From Roseivirga thermotolerans (GTDB lineage: Bacteria > Bacteroidota > Bacteroidia > Cytophagales > Cyclobacteriaceae), in contig NZ_BNAG01000002.1 of NCBI RefSeq assembly GCF_014653175.1, positions 620,001 to 684,000 of the forward strand: a stretch of 64,000 bases of DNA, given 5' to 3'. The notes beneath the pieces were generated by a model. The model was not told the DNA's origin. It saw only the letters and a program-made list of their open reading frames with translations, and searched no databases. Both the position numbers and the translations under genes were made by a program. Shown in pieces: positions 1-8,262 of the stretch; positions within the stretch are counted from its first letter, which is position 1; every line of letters begins with the position of its first letter.

Positions 1-357
1 TCAAATGCTATTGGCGGTTCAATGTATATGGCCGATGTAGATATTACCCATCCTTTAGCTTTCGGATACACCAGCAGAGAGCTCCCGGTATATAGAAACC
101 ATAGTATTTTCATGGCTCCAAGTGCCAACCCCTTTAGCACCGTGGTGAGGTATACAGAAAACCCTCTCTTAAGTGGCTATGTGCATAAAACTAATCTTGA
201 AAAACTAGGAGGAACAGCTTCTCTTCTGGTGAATGGTATAGGCAGAGGTAATGTTATTCTTTTTGTAGATAATCCCAATTTTAGGGGAATGTGGTATGGC
301 ACAAATAAACTGTTCCTCAACGCCATATTTCTTGGCAATTTAGTAAGTAGGCCTTAG
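1..357 (+). CDS. M14-family zinc carboxypeptidase, C-terminal end only (cut by window start)
   Basis: The reading frame is open from the first base and ends at TAG 355-357, so only the last 118 or so codons are present. The C-terminal run with VILFVDNPNFRGMWYGTNK and LFLNAIFLG resembles the C-terminal region of large secreted Bacteroidota M14 peptidases, in which a glutamine-amidotransferase-like domain follows the peptidase domain. The zinc-binding part lies outside the window, so activity cannot be judged. Two more M14-family genes lie at the far end of the window. The family call rests on recalled family sequence, not on a search. A long hairpin downstream probably ends transcription. Confidence 0.6.
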   Translation, partial: SNAIGGSMYMADVDITHPLAFGYTSRELPVYRNHSIFMAPSANPFSTVVRYTENPLLSGYVHKTNLEKLGGTASLLVNGIGRGNVILFVDNPNFRGMWYGTNKLFLNAIFLGNLVSRP

Positions 358-384
358 CAAAACAGTTTATTACTGATAATGCAA

Positions 385-488
385 AAAGAGGCTGTCTCAT
401 AAGCTTGGCGAGCGTTACCCGAAACTTGCTGCCTTTCGGTAGACAAGTTCAGAATGACGAGTTTTAGAGCTTTTGAGACAGCCTCTTT
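385..488. terminator. Long inverted repeat acting as a bidirectional terminator (REP/MITE-like)
   Basis: The arms AAAGAGGCTGTCTCA plus AAGCT (385-405) and their complement (468-488) pair over about 20 bp with one bulge, giving A-runs and T-runs at both outer ends. A smaller hairpin (CTTG...CAAG) sits in the centre. It lies between two converging genes, the M14 gene and trxA, so it can terminate both. The length and TIR-like arms suggest a dispersed repeat rather than a simple terminator. The central GTTCAGAATGACG string resembles the GTTCAGCATGACG seen in the repeats at 33-34 kb. Confidence 0.6.
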
Positions 489-534
489 ATATTTAGTTTA
501 TTTAAACTCTGTATTAAATCCGGTATCGGTAAGT

Positions 535-870
535 TTATACTTCAGTGCCTATTTGGGCTTCTAATTTACCGGTCAATACGCTTTTTGGAACGGCTCCAAT
601 CACGTTGTCAACTACCTGGCCGTTTTTAAAGAATAAAAGAGCGGGAATAGATCTAATTCCGTATTTGATAGAAAGTTCCTGGTTAGCATCTACATCGAGT
701 TTAGCTACAACAGCTTTATCGGCATACTCTCCTGCAATTTCCTCTACTACTGGTCCCACCATTCGGCATGGACCACACCATTCTGCCCAAAAATCAACTA
801 AAACCGGCTTGTCCGATTTTAAAACTACTTCTTCGAAGTTCGACTCGTTAAGTTCTACTGCTTTTCCCAT
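535..870 (-). CDS. trxA: Thioredoxin
   Basis: This 111-residue protein is a complete single-domain thioredoxin, a cytoplasmic protein-disulfide reductant. The active site WCGPC is at residues 31-35 in the context FWAEWCGPCRM, and the cis-proline context SIPALLFF is present. The length is normal for the family. It stands alone, convergent with the upstream M14 gene and separated from it by a long hairpin. It shares direction with dnaE, which lies 97 bp upstream, but a promoter-like sequence in that gap suggests independent transcription. Confidence 0.96.
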   Translation of the reverse strand: MGKAVELNESNFEEVVLKSDKPVLVDFWAEWCGPCRMVGPVVEEIAGEYADKAVVAKLDVDANQELSIKYGIRSIPALLFFKNGQVVDNVIGAVPKSVLTGKLEAQIGTEV

Positions 871-915
871 TTATGATTCGTTTTATTATTTGCTGTTGAT
901 ACACGGATTTTACAT

Positions 916-944
916 CAAAAGTAAATAAAAAGTTCCTAACGCAA
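916..944 (-). promoter_or_regulatory. Putative Bacteroidota-type promoter of trxA
   Basis: On the minus strand a TTG (942-944) precedes TACTTTTG (916-923) by 18 bp. The second element fits the TAnnTTTG -7 consensus; the spacing is slightly short. It lies about 45 bp upstream of the trxA start. This is pattern matching only. Confidence 0.4.
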
Positions 945-966
945 ACCCGAAAATAATTAACCGGCC

Positions 967-3900
967 TTATACTGTGATGAGGCTAGCTCCTTCGCAATGT
1001 GTTTTTAAGGCTTTTATGAGCGTTTGATTCGCATCGATTTTAACCTTTCTGGAGATTAGCTCAACGCTTATATTTTCCTCTTTGTCTATGAGCTCAACCT
1101 TAAGCATCCGATCGCCCTCATTTTGCCTGGTGAGTTCCATAATGGTTTCAATAAGCTCCTGATCAACCAGTCGGGCATTTAATTTCACATAAACACCCTT
1201 GGTGTTTTTTTCCCTCAACTCACTGAGTAGTGAGATACTCTGTGTTTGAAGCTCCCAATCGTCAGGAGTAGGGTTAATGGCCGGGTTTTCCTGAATTTCC
1301 TTTTTCTTGCGCCAATTGAGTTCAACCCTTCCGCGTATGTATAGAAACTCTCCGGGACGTAAATAGGGAGCATTGCTAATGTATTTTTCGCCCATAAGAA
1401 ACAGCTCCGTAGAACCATTATAGTCTTCTATACTCACCACTCCAAAGGGTTTCCCATTCTTGGTCTGGCCATTTCTCACAGAGTTTACAATGCCACCGAT
1501 GGCAATGTCCTGATTGGGGTATTTATTAATGTCAGAAATGGGTTTACAAAACGAATCGAGCTCAATTTCGAACTGATCTAGTGGGTGCCCTGATACATAG
1601 AAGCCTATTACTTCCTTCTCCAGTTTGAGTTTTTGCATTTGGGAGAAAGGCTCAATTTCCGGAACCCGGGGTAGAGGAGTGGCTACTGCACTTTCGCCTC
1701 CAAAGAGCGACACTTGGGCCGCGTTTTTTTCGGCCTGCATGGCGTTGGCGTAGCGTATTACCTTTTCTATTAGCGATTGCTCACCATCAGGAGCTTCCAG
1801 ATACTGTCGTCTGTGGTATTCTTCAAAACAGTCAAAGCCTCCGGCCTGGGCCAAGGCTTCAAAGTTCTTTTTATTAACAGCGCGCAGGTTTACTCGTTCG
1901 GCAAAGTCGAAAATGCTTTTGTAAGGGCCATTTTCTTTGCGCTCCTGAACAATCGACTCAATGGCGGCCTCACCAACTCCCTTAATGGCACCCATTCCAA
2001 AACGAATTTCACCCTTAGCATTTACAGTGAATTTGTAATTCGATTCATTGACATCTGGCCCAAGTACGGGCACTCCCATGCGCTGGCACTCTTCCATGAA
2101 GAAGGTTACCTGCTTGATGTCGTTCATGTTGTTGCTGAGTACTGAGGCCATGTATTCAGCAGGGTAATGAGCCTTTAAATAAGCTGTTTGAAAAGCCACA
2201 TAGGCATAACAGGTGGAGTGCGATTTGTTGAAGGCATAGGAGGCAAAAGCTTCCCAGTCTCTCCATATTTTCTCCAGCTTATCTTCCGGATGACCCTTGG
2301 CTTTGGCTTGTTCTACAAACTTGGGCTTCATTTTGTCAAGAACCGCTCTTTGTTTTTTACCCATGGCCTTTCGTAAAACATCGGCCTCACCTTTGGTAAA
2401 TCCTGCAAGTTTTTGCGAAAGCAACATAACCTGCTCTTGGTAAACTGTAATACCATAGGTTTCTGCCAGGTATTCTTCCATATCTGGCAGATCATAAGTT
2501 ATGGGTTCATCGCCATGCTTTCTACGGATAAATGAGGGGATGTACTCCAACGGGCCGGGTCTGTAGAGTGCGTTCATGGCTATGAGGTCTGCAAACTCGG
2601 TAGGTTTGAGTTCCTTCATATACTTTTGCATTCCGGCCGATTCGTACTGGAATATGCCTACTGTTTCTCCTCGCTGAAAGAGTTCATACGTTTTTTTGTC
2701 ATCTAACGGAAATTCGTCAGGCACCAAATCTACGCCATGCCTTTCTTTTACGTTTTTAACAGCGTCTTTGATCAGGGTTAGGGTTTTAAGCCCCAAAAAG
2801 TCCATTTTTAGCAGCCCGGCACTTTCTACCACGGAGTTGTCGAACTGGGTACACCACATGTCAGAGTCTTTGGCCGTTGCCACCGGGGCAAACTTGGTGA
2901 TGTCGTCTGGTGTAATGATTACTCCGCAGGCATGAATACCGGTGTTTCTTACAGAACCTTCAATAACTAAAGCCTGATTGACCGTTTTGGCCTCCAGATT
3001 ATTGCCTTGAGCTACTTTTTTAAGTTCCTGAGCCAACAGAATTTGCTCCGACCTTAGCTTTTCTTTGAGTTCTCGCTCGCTAAGGCTAAACAGTTTCTGA
3101 AGTTTTATATCGGGTACGAGTTTGGCAATGCGGTCGGCATCAGGCAGCGGAAGTTCCAAAACTCTGGCTGTATCTCTAATGGAAGATTTGGCAGCCATGG
3201 TACCATAAGTAATTATTTGGGCTACCTGGTTTTTACCATACTTGTCTATAACGTAATCTATTACGCGTTGGCGTCCTTCATCGTCAAAGTCAATGTCAAT
3301 ATCGGGCAGTGAAACCCTGTCGGGGTTTAGAAAACGCTCAAAAAGGAGGTCATACTTTATAGGGTCTACGTTGGTAATGCCAATACAATAGGCTACGGCC
3401 GAACCTGCAGCCGAACCCCGCCCGGGGCCAACAGAAACGCCCAGTTCTTTGGCTTTATTGGTAAAGTCTTGAACAATAAGGAAGTAACCCGGATATCCCG
3501 TTCTTTCGATGGTGGCTAGTTCGAAGTCGAGACGCTCCTTGATTTCCTCGGTAATTTCTCCATAGCGTTTTTTTGCACCTTCATAGGTGAGGTGTCTTAG
3601 GTAAGCATTTTCACCGCGCTTTCCTCCGTCTACGGCATCCTCTTCATGTTGAAATTCTGCCGGGATTTCAAATTTGGGAAGAAGCACGTCTCGGGCGAGT
3701 TCATAAGCTTCAACCTTTTCTACAATCTCATTGGTATTGGCTATGGCTTCGGGTATATCCGAAAAGAGCTTCTTCATCTCCTCGGGAGACTTTATGTAGA
3801 ACTCATCGTTCGGGAAGCCATACCTGAATTCTCTACCGCGTTTGCCAATGTATTTTTTGGGTTTGTTTACAGACTCAGCATCTTTTACACAGAGCAAGAC

Positions 3901-5262
3901 ATCGTGGGCAGAAGCCTGGTCTTTTACGGTATAGTAAGTATTATTGGCAGCGACATATTTCACCTGATGCTTTGCACATAGCTCCAGAAGAATTTGGTTT
4001 ACGTGATCTTCTTCAGGAATACCGTGGCGATTTATCTCGGCATAAAAATCTTCTCCAAAATGATCTTTCCACCATACAAAAGCCTCTTCGGCTTGAGTCT
4101 CACCCACATTCAGGATTTTGTACGGTACTTCACCCCAAAGTCCACCGGTGAGAACAATGAGGTCGTCTTTGTATTGGAGTAAATCGTTTTTGTCAATCCT
4201 TGGAACATAATAGAAACCTTCAGTAAAAGCTATAGAAGATAGTTTTACCAGATTGTGGTAGCCATTTCGGTTTTTAGCCAGTACAACGGTTTGAAAGCCA
4301 TTGTCCTGAACGCTTTTGTTGGAACGGTCGGCACAGATGTTGAACTCGCAACCAACTATGGGTTTAATTTCTGCGGCCAATGCGGCACTAACAAATTGAA
4401 AGGCTCCCATCATATTGCCATGATCGGTAAGGGCCACGGCTGGCATGCCCATTTCCTTTACTGCATTGACCAGGCTGTGAATGTCTGATACGGCCTGGAG
4501 AATAGAGAACTGTGAGTGCACATGGAGGTGAGAAAAGGGGACCTCTTTAAGTTCATTCAGGCCTTCTTTATCTACTTTGAGCCGCCCGGAATCAAGACTT
4601 TCCAGTTCTTCTTTTTTGGCAAAGTTGGCTTCGTCTAGCTGAGGAGCTTCGTAGATAATTTCATGTAGTTTAATTCCCTGTGCAGGAGGCACTACTCCCT
4701 CTTTGAGCAAGCCAAAGAAGCAGCGGGCAGTAGCATCCACATCGTATGCAGCATCGTGAGCATCGTCAAACCCTTTGCCAAAGAGCTTCTGATGCAGTTC
4801 GGTAAGGGTAGGCCACTTGTATTGGCCACCACGACCTCCGGGAATTGCACAAAAATCGGTAGAGACTAGTTTGGTGTCCAGAGGCTCCAGAGGCTCCAGG
4901 GCATTAGTTAAACCGGCTCTCAGAAATTCAGAACCTACTATGTTATAGTCGAACTCTATGTTGTGTCCTATACCGAAGCTGGCTTCTTTAATGTCTTCCT
5001 CGAACATGGCCAGCACTTCTTTAATGTCCAGCCCTTCTTCCAGTGCTCTTTCGGTGGTTATGCCGTGTATCTGAACGGAGTTGTAGGGTATGGTAAAGCC
5101 ATCGGGTTTAATAATCAGGTTTCTATTCCTGATCAGATTTCCACGCATGTCGTGCAATTGCCAGGCAATCTGAACCAGTCGTGGCCAGTTCTCAAAATCA
5201 GTGAGAGGAGCGTTATAGTTTTGAGGTAAACCGGTGGTTTCGGTATCAAATATCAGATACAT
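967..5262 (-). CDS. dnaE: DNA polymerase III alpha subunit with N-terminal DEDDh exonuclease domain
   Basis: This 1431-residue protein is the replicative polymerase. Residues 1 to about 190 form a DnaQ-like proofreading exonuclease: DTETTG at 6-11, GHNIEFD near residue 100, and HDAAYDVDA near 165. A PHP domain follows from about residue 245 (HLHVHSQFS, ALTDHGNM). The family-C polymerase core contains the catalytic PDIDIDFDDEGR, then the palm, fingers and helix-hairpin-helix region, and an OB fold near residues 1180-1260 (IAIGGIVNSVRNGQTKNGKPFGVV). The length exceeds classical DnaE (about 1160) because of the fused exonuclease, which occurs in Bacteroidota. The PHP motif departs from the usual HSEYS, consistent with proofreading having moved to the fused domain; that last point is inference. 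Confidence 0.95.
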   Translation of the reverse strand: MYLIFDTETTGLPQNYNAPLTDFENWPRLVQIAWQLHDMRGNLIRNRNLIIKPDGFTIPYNSVQIHGITTERALEEGLDIKEVLAMFEEDIKEASFGIGHNIEFDYNIVGSEFLRAGLTNALEPLEPLDTKLVSTDFCAIPGGRGGQYKWPTLTELHQKLFGKGFDDAHDAAYDVDATARCFFGLLKEGVVPPAQGIKLHEIIYEAPQLDEANFAKKEELESLDSGRLKVDKEGLNELKEVPFSHLHVHSQFSILQAVSDIHSLVNAVKEMGMPAVALTDHGNMMGAFQFVSAALAAEIKPIVGCEFNICADRSNKSVQDNGFQTVVLAKNRNGYHNLVKLSSIAFTEGFYYVPRIDKNDLLQYKDDLIVLTGGLWGEVPYKILNVGETQAEEAFVWWKDHFGEDFYAEINRHGIPEEDHVNQILLELCAKHQVKYVAANNTYYTVKDQASAHDVLLCVKDAESVNKPKKYIGKRGREFRYGFPNDEFYIKSPEEMKKLFSDIPEAIANTNEIVEKVEAYELARDVLLPKFEIPAEFQHEEDAVDGGKRGENAYLRHLTYEGAKKRYGEITEEIKERLDFELATIERTGYPGYFLIVQDFTNKAKELGVSVGPGRGSAAGSAVAYCIGITNVDPIKYDLLFERFLNPDRVSLPDIDIDFDDEGRQRVIDYVIDKYGKNQVAQIITYGTMAAKSSIRDTARVLELPLPDADRIAKLVPDIKLQKLFSLSERELKEKLRSEQILLAQELKKVAQGNNLEAKTVNQALVIEGSVRNTGIHACGVIITPDDITKFAPVATAKDSDMWCTQFDNSVVESAGLLKMDFLGLKTLTLIKDAVKNVKERHGVDLVPDEFPLDDKKTYELFQRGETVGIFQYESAGMQKYMKELKPTEFADLIAMNALYRPGPLEYIPSFIRRKHGDEPITYDLPDMEEYLAETYGITVYQEQVMLLSQKLAGFTKGEADVLRKAMGKKQRAVLDKMKPKFVEQAKAKGHPEDKLEKIWRDWEAFASYAFNKSHSTCYAYVAFQTAYLKAHYPAEYMASVLSNNMNDIKQVTFFMEECQRMGVPVLGPDVNESNYKFTVNAKGEIRFGMGAIKGVGEAAIESIVQERKENGPYKSIFDFAERVNLRAVNKKNFEALAQAGGFDCFEEYHRRQYLEAPDGEQSLIEKVIRYANAMQAEKNAAQVSLFGGESAVATPLPRVPEIEPFSQMQKLKLEKEVIGFYVSGHPLDQFEIELDSFCKPISDINKYPNQDIAIGGIVNSVRNGQTKNGKPFGVVSIEDYNGSTELFLMGEKYISNAPYLRPGEFLYIRGRVELNWRKKKEIQENPAINPTPDDWELQTQSISLLSELREKNTKGVYVKLNARLVDQELIETIMELTRQNEGDRMLKVELIDKEENISVELISRKVKIDANQTLIKALKTHCEGASLITV

Positions 5263-5403
5263 AGAGACTTAGTTCGATGGGTTGTTTATACACTGAAACT
5301 AAAGATCTAAAGTAAGGAAAAAACATTTTTACAGTTCTGATAAGTACTGCCAACTTGACTGGATTTCTAATTTTCTTCAAAAAAATGAACACATGCCTGA
5401 AAT

Positions 5404-5466
5404 ATTCGAATACCTTGGAATCGCGTTTTTCTTTTATTCGAATGAACACTACCCTATTCGTGTTCA
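5404..5466. repeat. Two ATTCGAAT palindromes and an ATGAACAC hairpin upstream of dnaE
   Basis: The 8-bp palindrome ATTCGAAT occurs at 5404-5411 and again at 5436-5443, a centre distance of 32 bp, about three helical turns. The second overlaps an inverted repeat ATGAACAC...GTGTTCAT (about 5441-5466). The rest of 5263-5468 shows no gene. Spacing and symmetry suggest an operator, but the region also borders a decayed IS, so it may be unrelated to dnaE. Confidence 0.35.
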
Positions 5467-5468
5467 TG

Positions 5469-5925
5469 TCAGAAAATGGTTAATGCTTCACGATTGTAAT
5501 CATTGGCGACATTCAGCGCCCTGATCTTACGGCCATCTGAGAGTGCATCACCCATGAAGTCCATGCTCCATGTGTGGTTTGGCATGCTCGGAACGTTTAA
5601 AGGCTCCTTAAAGCGATTAGGAAGGCGTTTCTTATGCTTCCTATCTCATCTTCAGATTCATGAGCCTGTAGACTCGTAATACCTTGCTGCGGCTCCACTC
5701 ATAGCCCTGCTGACGGATCCTGCCGTAGTAGGTATCAAACCCACGGGTAGGCAGTTGTTCAGCTAGTTCTGTGAGCTTATCGATAACCGGACGATCATCA
5801 CGCGTACTCTTATAGTACCACATGGATCGAGCGAAACACAACACCATACAGACCCTTCTTATGCTCTGTTGGTAGGTCTGGATCAGATGCTCACACATTT
5901 GCCGCTTGACAGCAGGGCTTACCAC
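5469..5925 (-). pseudogene. IS3-family transposase OrfB (rve/DDE domain), frameshifted and truncated
   Basis: The first part (5641-5925) encodes the HTH_21-type N-terminal region with CEHLIQTYQQSIRRVC and YYGRIRQQGYEWSRSKVLR, ending at a premature TAG after YRLMNLKMR. A one-base shift at about 5641 restores the frame, which continues as RKHKKRLPNRFKEPLNVP and TWSMDFMGDALSDGRK, the start of the catalytic core with the first Asp, up to NDYNREALTIF. It then ends at TGA 5469-5471, so the rest of the DDE core is gone. Confidence 0.85.
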
Positions 5926-6186
5926 TTTTTTGATAGCACGTCTTTAAGCATCACGTTATCCAGGCTCAACTCAGCGTACATCTTTTTCAGTCGCGCGTTC
6001 TCGTCTTCAAGCTCTTTTAATCGCTTCGATTGGATGGCATCCATACCTGAATACTTCTTTCTCCAATTGTAAAATGTACCCTTGTGAATACCCATTCCTC
6101 GGCAAATGTCCTCGGTCTTTCGACCTTGTTCATTCTCTTTTAGAGCCTTGATGATCTGGCTCTCTATAAATTTTAACTTTTTTCAT
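5919..6186 (-). pseudogene. IS3-family transposase OrfA (helix-turn-helix), start frame broken
   Basis: The frame encodes ESQIIKALKENEQGRKTED followed by GMGIHKGTFYNWRKKYSG and a leucine-zipper-like tail with KRLKELEDENARLKKMYAEL, a classic IS3 OrfA. The expected start at 6184-6186 gives MKKVK and then runs out of frame because the following A-run has one base too many near 6172. With one A removed the start reads MKKVKFIESQI. The stop at 5919-5921 lies just past the A6G slippery site. Confidence 0.8.
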
Positions 6187-6289
6187 TTTGACAGTTTAAC
6201 GGTACTAATTTGTTCTTTTTTAAACTGTCCGATTTTTAAGTAAGGCTACCTAACTGGTAAGGCTTCATCCGGCATTGTCGGAATGAAAA

Positions 6290-6360
6290 ATTCGAAATCG
6301 AAGTTCATAGTTAATTATTCGAAATCGAAAGATTTTGCTACAACTTCTAATGTTGTGTCA
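6290..6360. other. Remnant of cassette end (attC-like) with a direct repeat
   Basis: GTTGTGTCA at 6352-6360 matches the first 7 bases of the inverse sequence TACACACAAC (6707-6716) that begins the adjacent pseudogene cassette on the minus strand, as expected for the two ends of one integron cassette. The distal arm of the recombination site is missing, probably lost with the IS3 insertion. A direct repeat ATTCGAAATCGAA occurs at about 6290 and 6317. Between 6241 and 6398 no gene is visible. Confidence 0.4.
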
Positions 6361-6398
6361 TGAAAAGGAAATACAAAATGTTGATATTCAGCAAAGAG

Positions 6399-6700
6399 TT
6401 AATCTTTATGGTATGGGTGAACTCTATTAGCCGACTTAATTTTTTCAATAATTTCTGATTCACTCACTTCCACAAATTTGAAAGGAGTTAGGCCGTATTC
6501 CGCATATCTGTGTCCCTAAATGGCCTCTTCATTTGGATATCCAAAAGTAAATTGAAGGACAGAATTGAAATTTAATGTTCCTTTATCTCAGAGTCCAATA
6601 AATAGAAAGAGACTTTCAGATTATGTTCGTCCGCGTTGATCTCTGGCATAGTTCCACCGGGATCAATATTCATTGGTATTTCAAGTTCAATTAACTTCAT
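6399..6700 (-). pseudogene. Decayed small cassette gene, function unknown
   Basis: Starting at ATG 6698-6700 the frame encodes MKLIELEIPMNIDPGGTMPE and continues as INADEHNLKVSFYLLDSEIKE, then stops. A frameshift near 6595 restores a coherent protein: LNFNSVLQFTFGYPNEEAI, an in-frame TAG at about 6520, then GHRYAEYGLTPFKFVEVS and a lysine-rich end at TAA 6399-6401. The intact product would have been about 98 residues. The start lies 7 bp from the cassette boundary core (6707-6716), the compact arrangement of integron cassettes. I do not recognise the family with certainty. Confidence 0.6.
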
Positions 6701-6706
6701 CCTCAT

Positions 6707-6904
6707 TACACACAACGGTTTGTCTATGCGTTGTGCGGGATTTCAAGGCATAAACCTTTCGAGTTGCACAGATGATAGCCAAAGCTGTGTCTTTGGGTTT
6801 TAATTTACTCATTAAACGTCAAAGCGCGGCTTTGGCGGGACAAGAACCACCTGCCTTGCCTGTACCACTGCAACCCGCATTACGTATAGCTCTTGTTATC
6901 GGCT
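6707..6904 (-). other. attC-like recombination site between cassettes
   Basis: Outer cores TACACACAAC (6707-6716) and GTTATCGGCT (6895-6904) flank two arms that pair: GTCTATGCGTTGTGCGGG near 6722-6739 and CCCGCATTACGTATAGC near 6874-6890. The AAC...GTT ends with imperfect inverted arms and a variable middle have attC geometry, though at about 190 bp it is longer than the usual 57-141 bp. A similar organisation is seen at 37425 and 39378. A 63-residue open frame inside it (6819-7010) is treated as spurious. Confidence 0.6.
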
Positions 6905-7047
6905 TTTTCTTCATTTCCTTATAAGTCGTTACTTGTCTTGCGAACTTTATCAGATTATTTTGGTGCAAATACCACAAATACGGTTTAAACAGAAAGTCTT
7001 GGAGAGACATACGGGTGTAAGTCCAGAGACCTATTCAAAGCACCACT

Positions 7048-7368
7048 TTGATGAAGTTCGCAGTGACCTCTCCTCTTTTTATTCATTCAATCCATTGTAT
7101 TACGCGAACTTCAAATGGTCAAGGTGTCTGCCTGAATGGTAATTCGGCAAGCACAGCGATTGATACCCGAAACGTATCAAAATCTCAATTAGAATTTCTG
7201 GATTATCTGAAATTTCACGGTTTAGAACAGTTGTCTGAATCATTGAAGTTGATTCATGATTTAGCTCTCTATCATTCAGATGTATCCTTCAACGAAGATG
7301 AAGAGTCTGCTCTTTTTGATTTGAAAATCTTGTGGGAAGGCTTTGAACGGATTGGGCAGGAATCTTAA
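7048..7368 (+). CDS. Hypothetical protein, possibly a gene fragment
   Basis: The open frame encodes up to 106 residues. The C-terminal two thirds (from about 7160) look like real protein: QLEFLDYLKFHGLEQLSESL and an acidic helical tail with DEESALFDLKILWEGF. The N-terminal third is unusual, and an overlapping frame just upstream (6933-7142) also looks protein-like (ERHTGVSPETYSKHHFDEVR), so this may be a decayed longer gene with a frameshift near 7140. It runs opposite to the flanking cassette genes and ends just before a terminator. No family recognised. Confidence 0.35.
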   Translation: MMKFAVTSPLFIHSIHCITRTSNGQGVCLNGNSASTAIDTRNVSKSQLEFLDYLKFHGLEQLSESLKLIHDLALYHSDVSFNEDEESALFDLKILWEGFERIGQES

Positions 7369-7373
7369 AATTG

Positions 7374-7406
7374 TGAGAGGGCTGTGTGTTGGCAGTCCTC
7401 TTTTTT
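7374..7406 (+). terminator. Hairpin with T-run overlapping a cassette boundary
   Basis: GAGGGCTG and CAGTCCTC pair with one G-T wobble and are followed by TTTTTT. The hairpin loop contains GTTGGCAG (7388-7395), the core that marks the end of the cassette holding the gene 7422-8120, so this sequence may serve as terminator, recombination site, or both. Confidence 0.5.
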
Positions 7407-7421
7407 CATTTTTTCAGACAC

Positions 7422-8120
7422 CTAATACTCATTCATCCAATAGAATAGGCCTGAAACGCCCCAAACAATCAAAGGGATGACGAAAGGTTCTAAAACCATA
7501 GCTACCCGTTTCAGCTGAATATTGACCAATCCGATTTTCGAAACTCCCCATTCACGTTGTAATGAGCTTGAGAACATGGTTAAGAGCGGTACCACTATCA
7601 TGAATGGCCAGAGAGGAGAAAGTAGTGGTACATATAAAATCCATATAAACCTTTTGAAGCAACCTATCTGTAGGGATAAATGAGTCATTGGTTCATCAAA
7701 CACTGATGTTTTGGTAACTATTTGCATGTCATTAATCATATTAACTAATATGCCGGCCATACCGATTCCAATGCAGAGATAATTGACTGTCCACGAAGGC
7801 CAATCGAAAATTCGTAGGGTAATAATTTTAAAAATGTTTTCAGCAAGTGAATTCCAGTTGGATAAAAGTCCGGCAAGTGTCGGTTCCATCCAGAAGAACT
7901 CCTTAAATAGACTTAGAGTACCGATGCTTGCTAAAATAAGATATGGGATATTTTGCTTTAGTCTTTCTTTCCAAAGGGCAAAGTAGTAATCATATTCAGC
8001 TTTTGTGGATATTCCTTTTTCATCCCATTCTGGATGTCGAATTCTAATAGCGGTCTTTCTTGCTTCAAGCTCTGATTTAGCATGAGTGATGAACAATGTT
8101 GGGTGTTTGAATAGACTCAT
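7422..8120 (-). CDS. Hypothetical multi-pass membrane protein (cassette gene)
   Basis: The 232-residue product has an acidic/basic cytoplasmic N-terminus (LEARKTAIRIRHPEWDEKG) and about four hydrophobic segments, near residues 58-78, 108-132, 155-185 and 208-228. No family is recognised. The coding region is bounded by TGCTGCCAAC (8172-8181) upstream and GTTGGCAGTC (7388-7397) downstream. These are inverted copies agreeing over the first 8 bases, the expected hallmark of an integron cassette. Between gene and upstream boundary only about 50 bp remain. Inference: a mobile cassette gene of unknown role. Confidence 0.7.
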   Translation of the reverse strand: MSLFKHPTLFITHAKSELEARKTAIRIRHPEWDEKGISTKAEYDYYFALWKERLKQNIPYLILASIGTLSLFKEFFWMEPTLAGLLSNWNSLAENIFKIITLRIFDWPSWTVNYLCIGIGMAGILVNMINDMQIVTKTSVFDEPMTHLSLQIGCFKRFIWILYVPLLSPLWPFMIVVPLLTMFSSSLQREWGVSKIGLVNIQLKRVAMVLEPFVIPLIVWGVSGLFYWMNEY

Positions 8121-8171
8121 AAACCATACATAATAATGCTAATTTCAAGGAATTTCATTTTGAGCAACTAT

Positions 8172-8262
8172 TGCTGCCAACGTTATGTATCAGTCATAAG
8201 TATGACTTTTATTTTTCTATAATATAAGATTTATGACTTATAGCCACCAAATACAGCTGCTA
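8172..8262 (-). other. Possible attI-like site between recombinase stub and first cassette
   Basis: On the minus strand this 80-90 bp segment lies between the stop codon of the recombinase fragment (8260-8262) and the first cassette boundary, ATAAC|GTTGGC at about 8181. It has no strong long-arm inverted repeat, unlike the attC-like sites, which is what an attI would look like. It is AT-rich with short repeats of CATAAG/CTTATG. The call depends on context. Confidence 0.35.

Larger units (their letters stand above)
5469..6240 (-). mobile_element. Truncated, frameshifted IS3-family insertion sequence
   Basis: The remnant contains both IS3-family reading frames, overlapping at a canonical A6G slippery heptamer (minus strand, 5925-5931) that normally gives the OrfAB fusion by -1 frameshifting. 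OrfA and OrfB each carry an extra frame error, and OrfB stops before the end of the DDE integrase domain. The 5' end extends beyond the OrfA start to about 6240; clear terminal inverted repeats were not identified. It lies beside a cassette remnant and probably truncated it. It cannot be active. Confidence 0.85.

Noticed and set aside
5919-6186. Programmed frameshift at the start of IS3 OrfA
   Set aside because: The genuine programmed site is the A6G at the OrfA/OrfB overlap. The disruption near 6172 is a single extra A just after the start codon, and OrfB is also broken, so decay is the simpler explanation.
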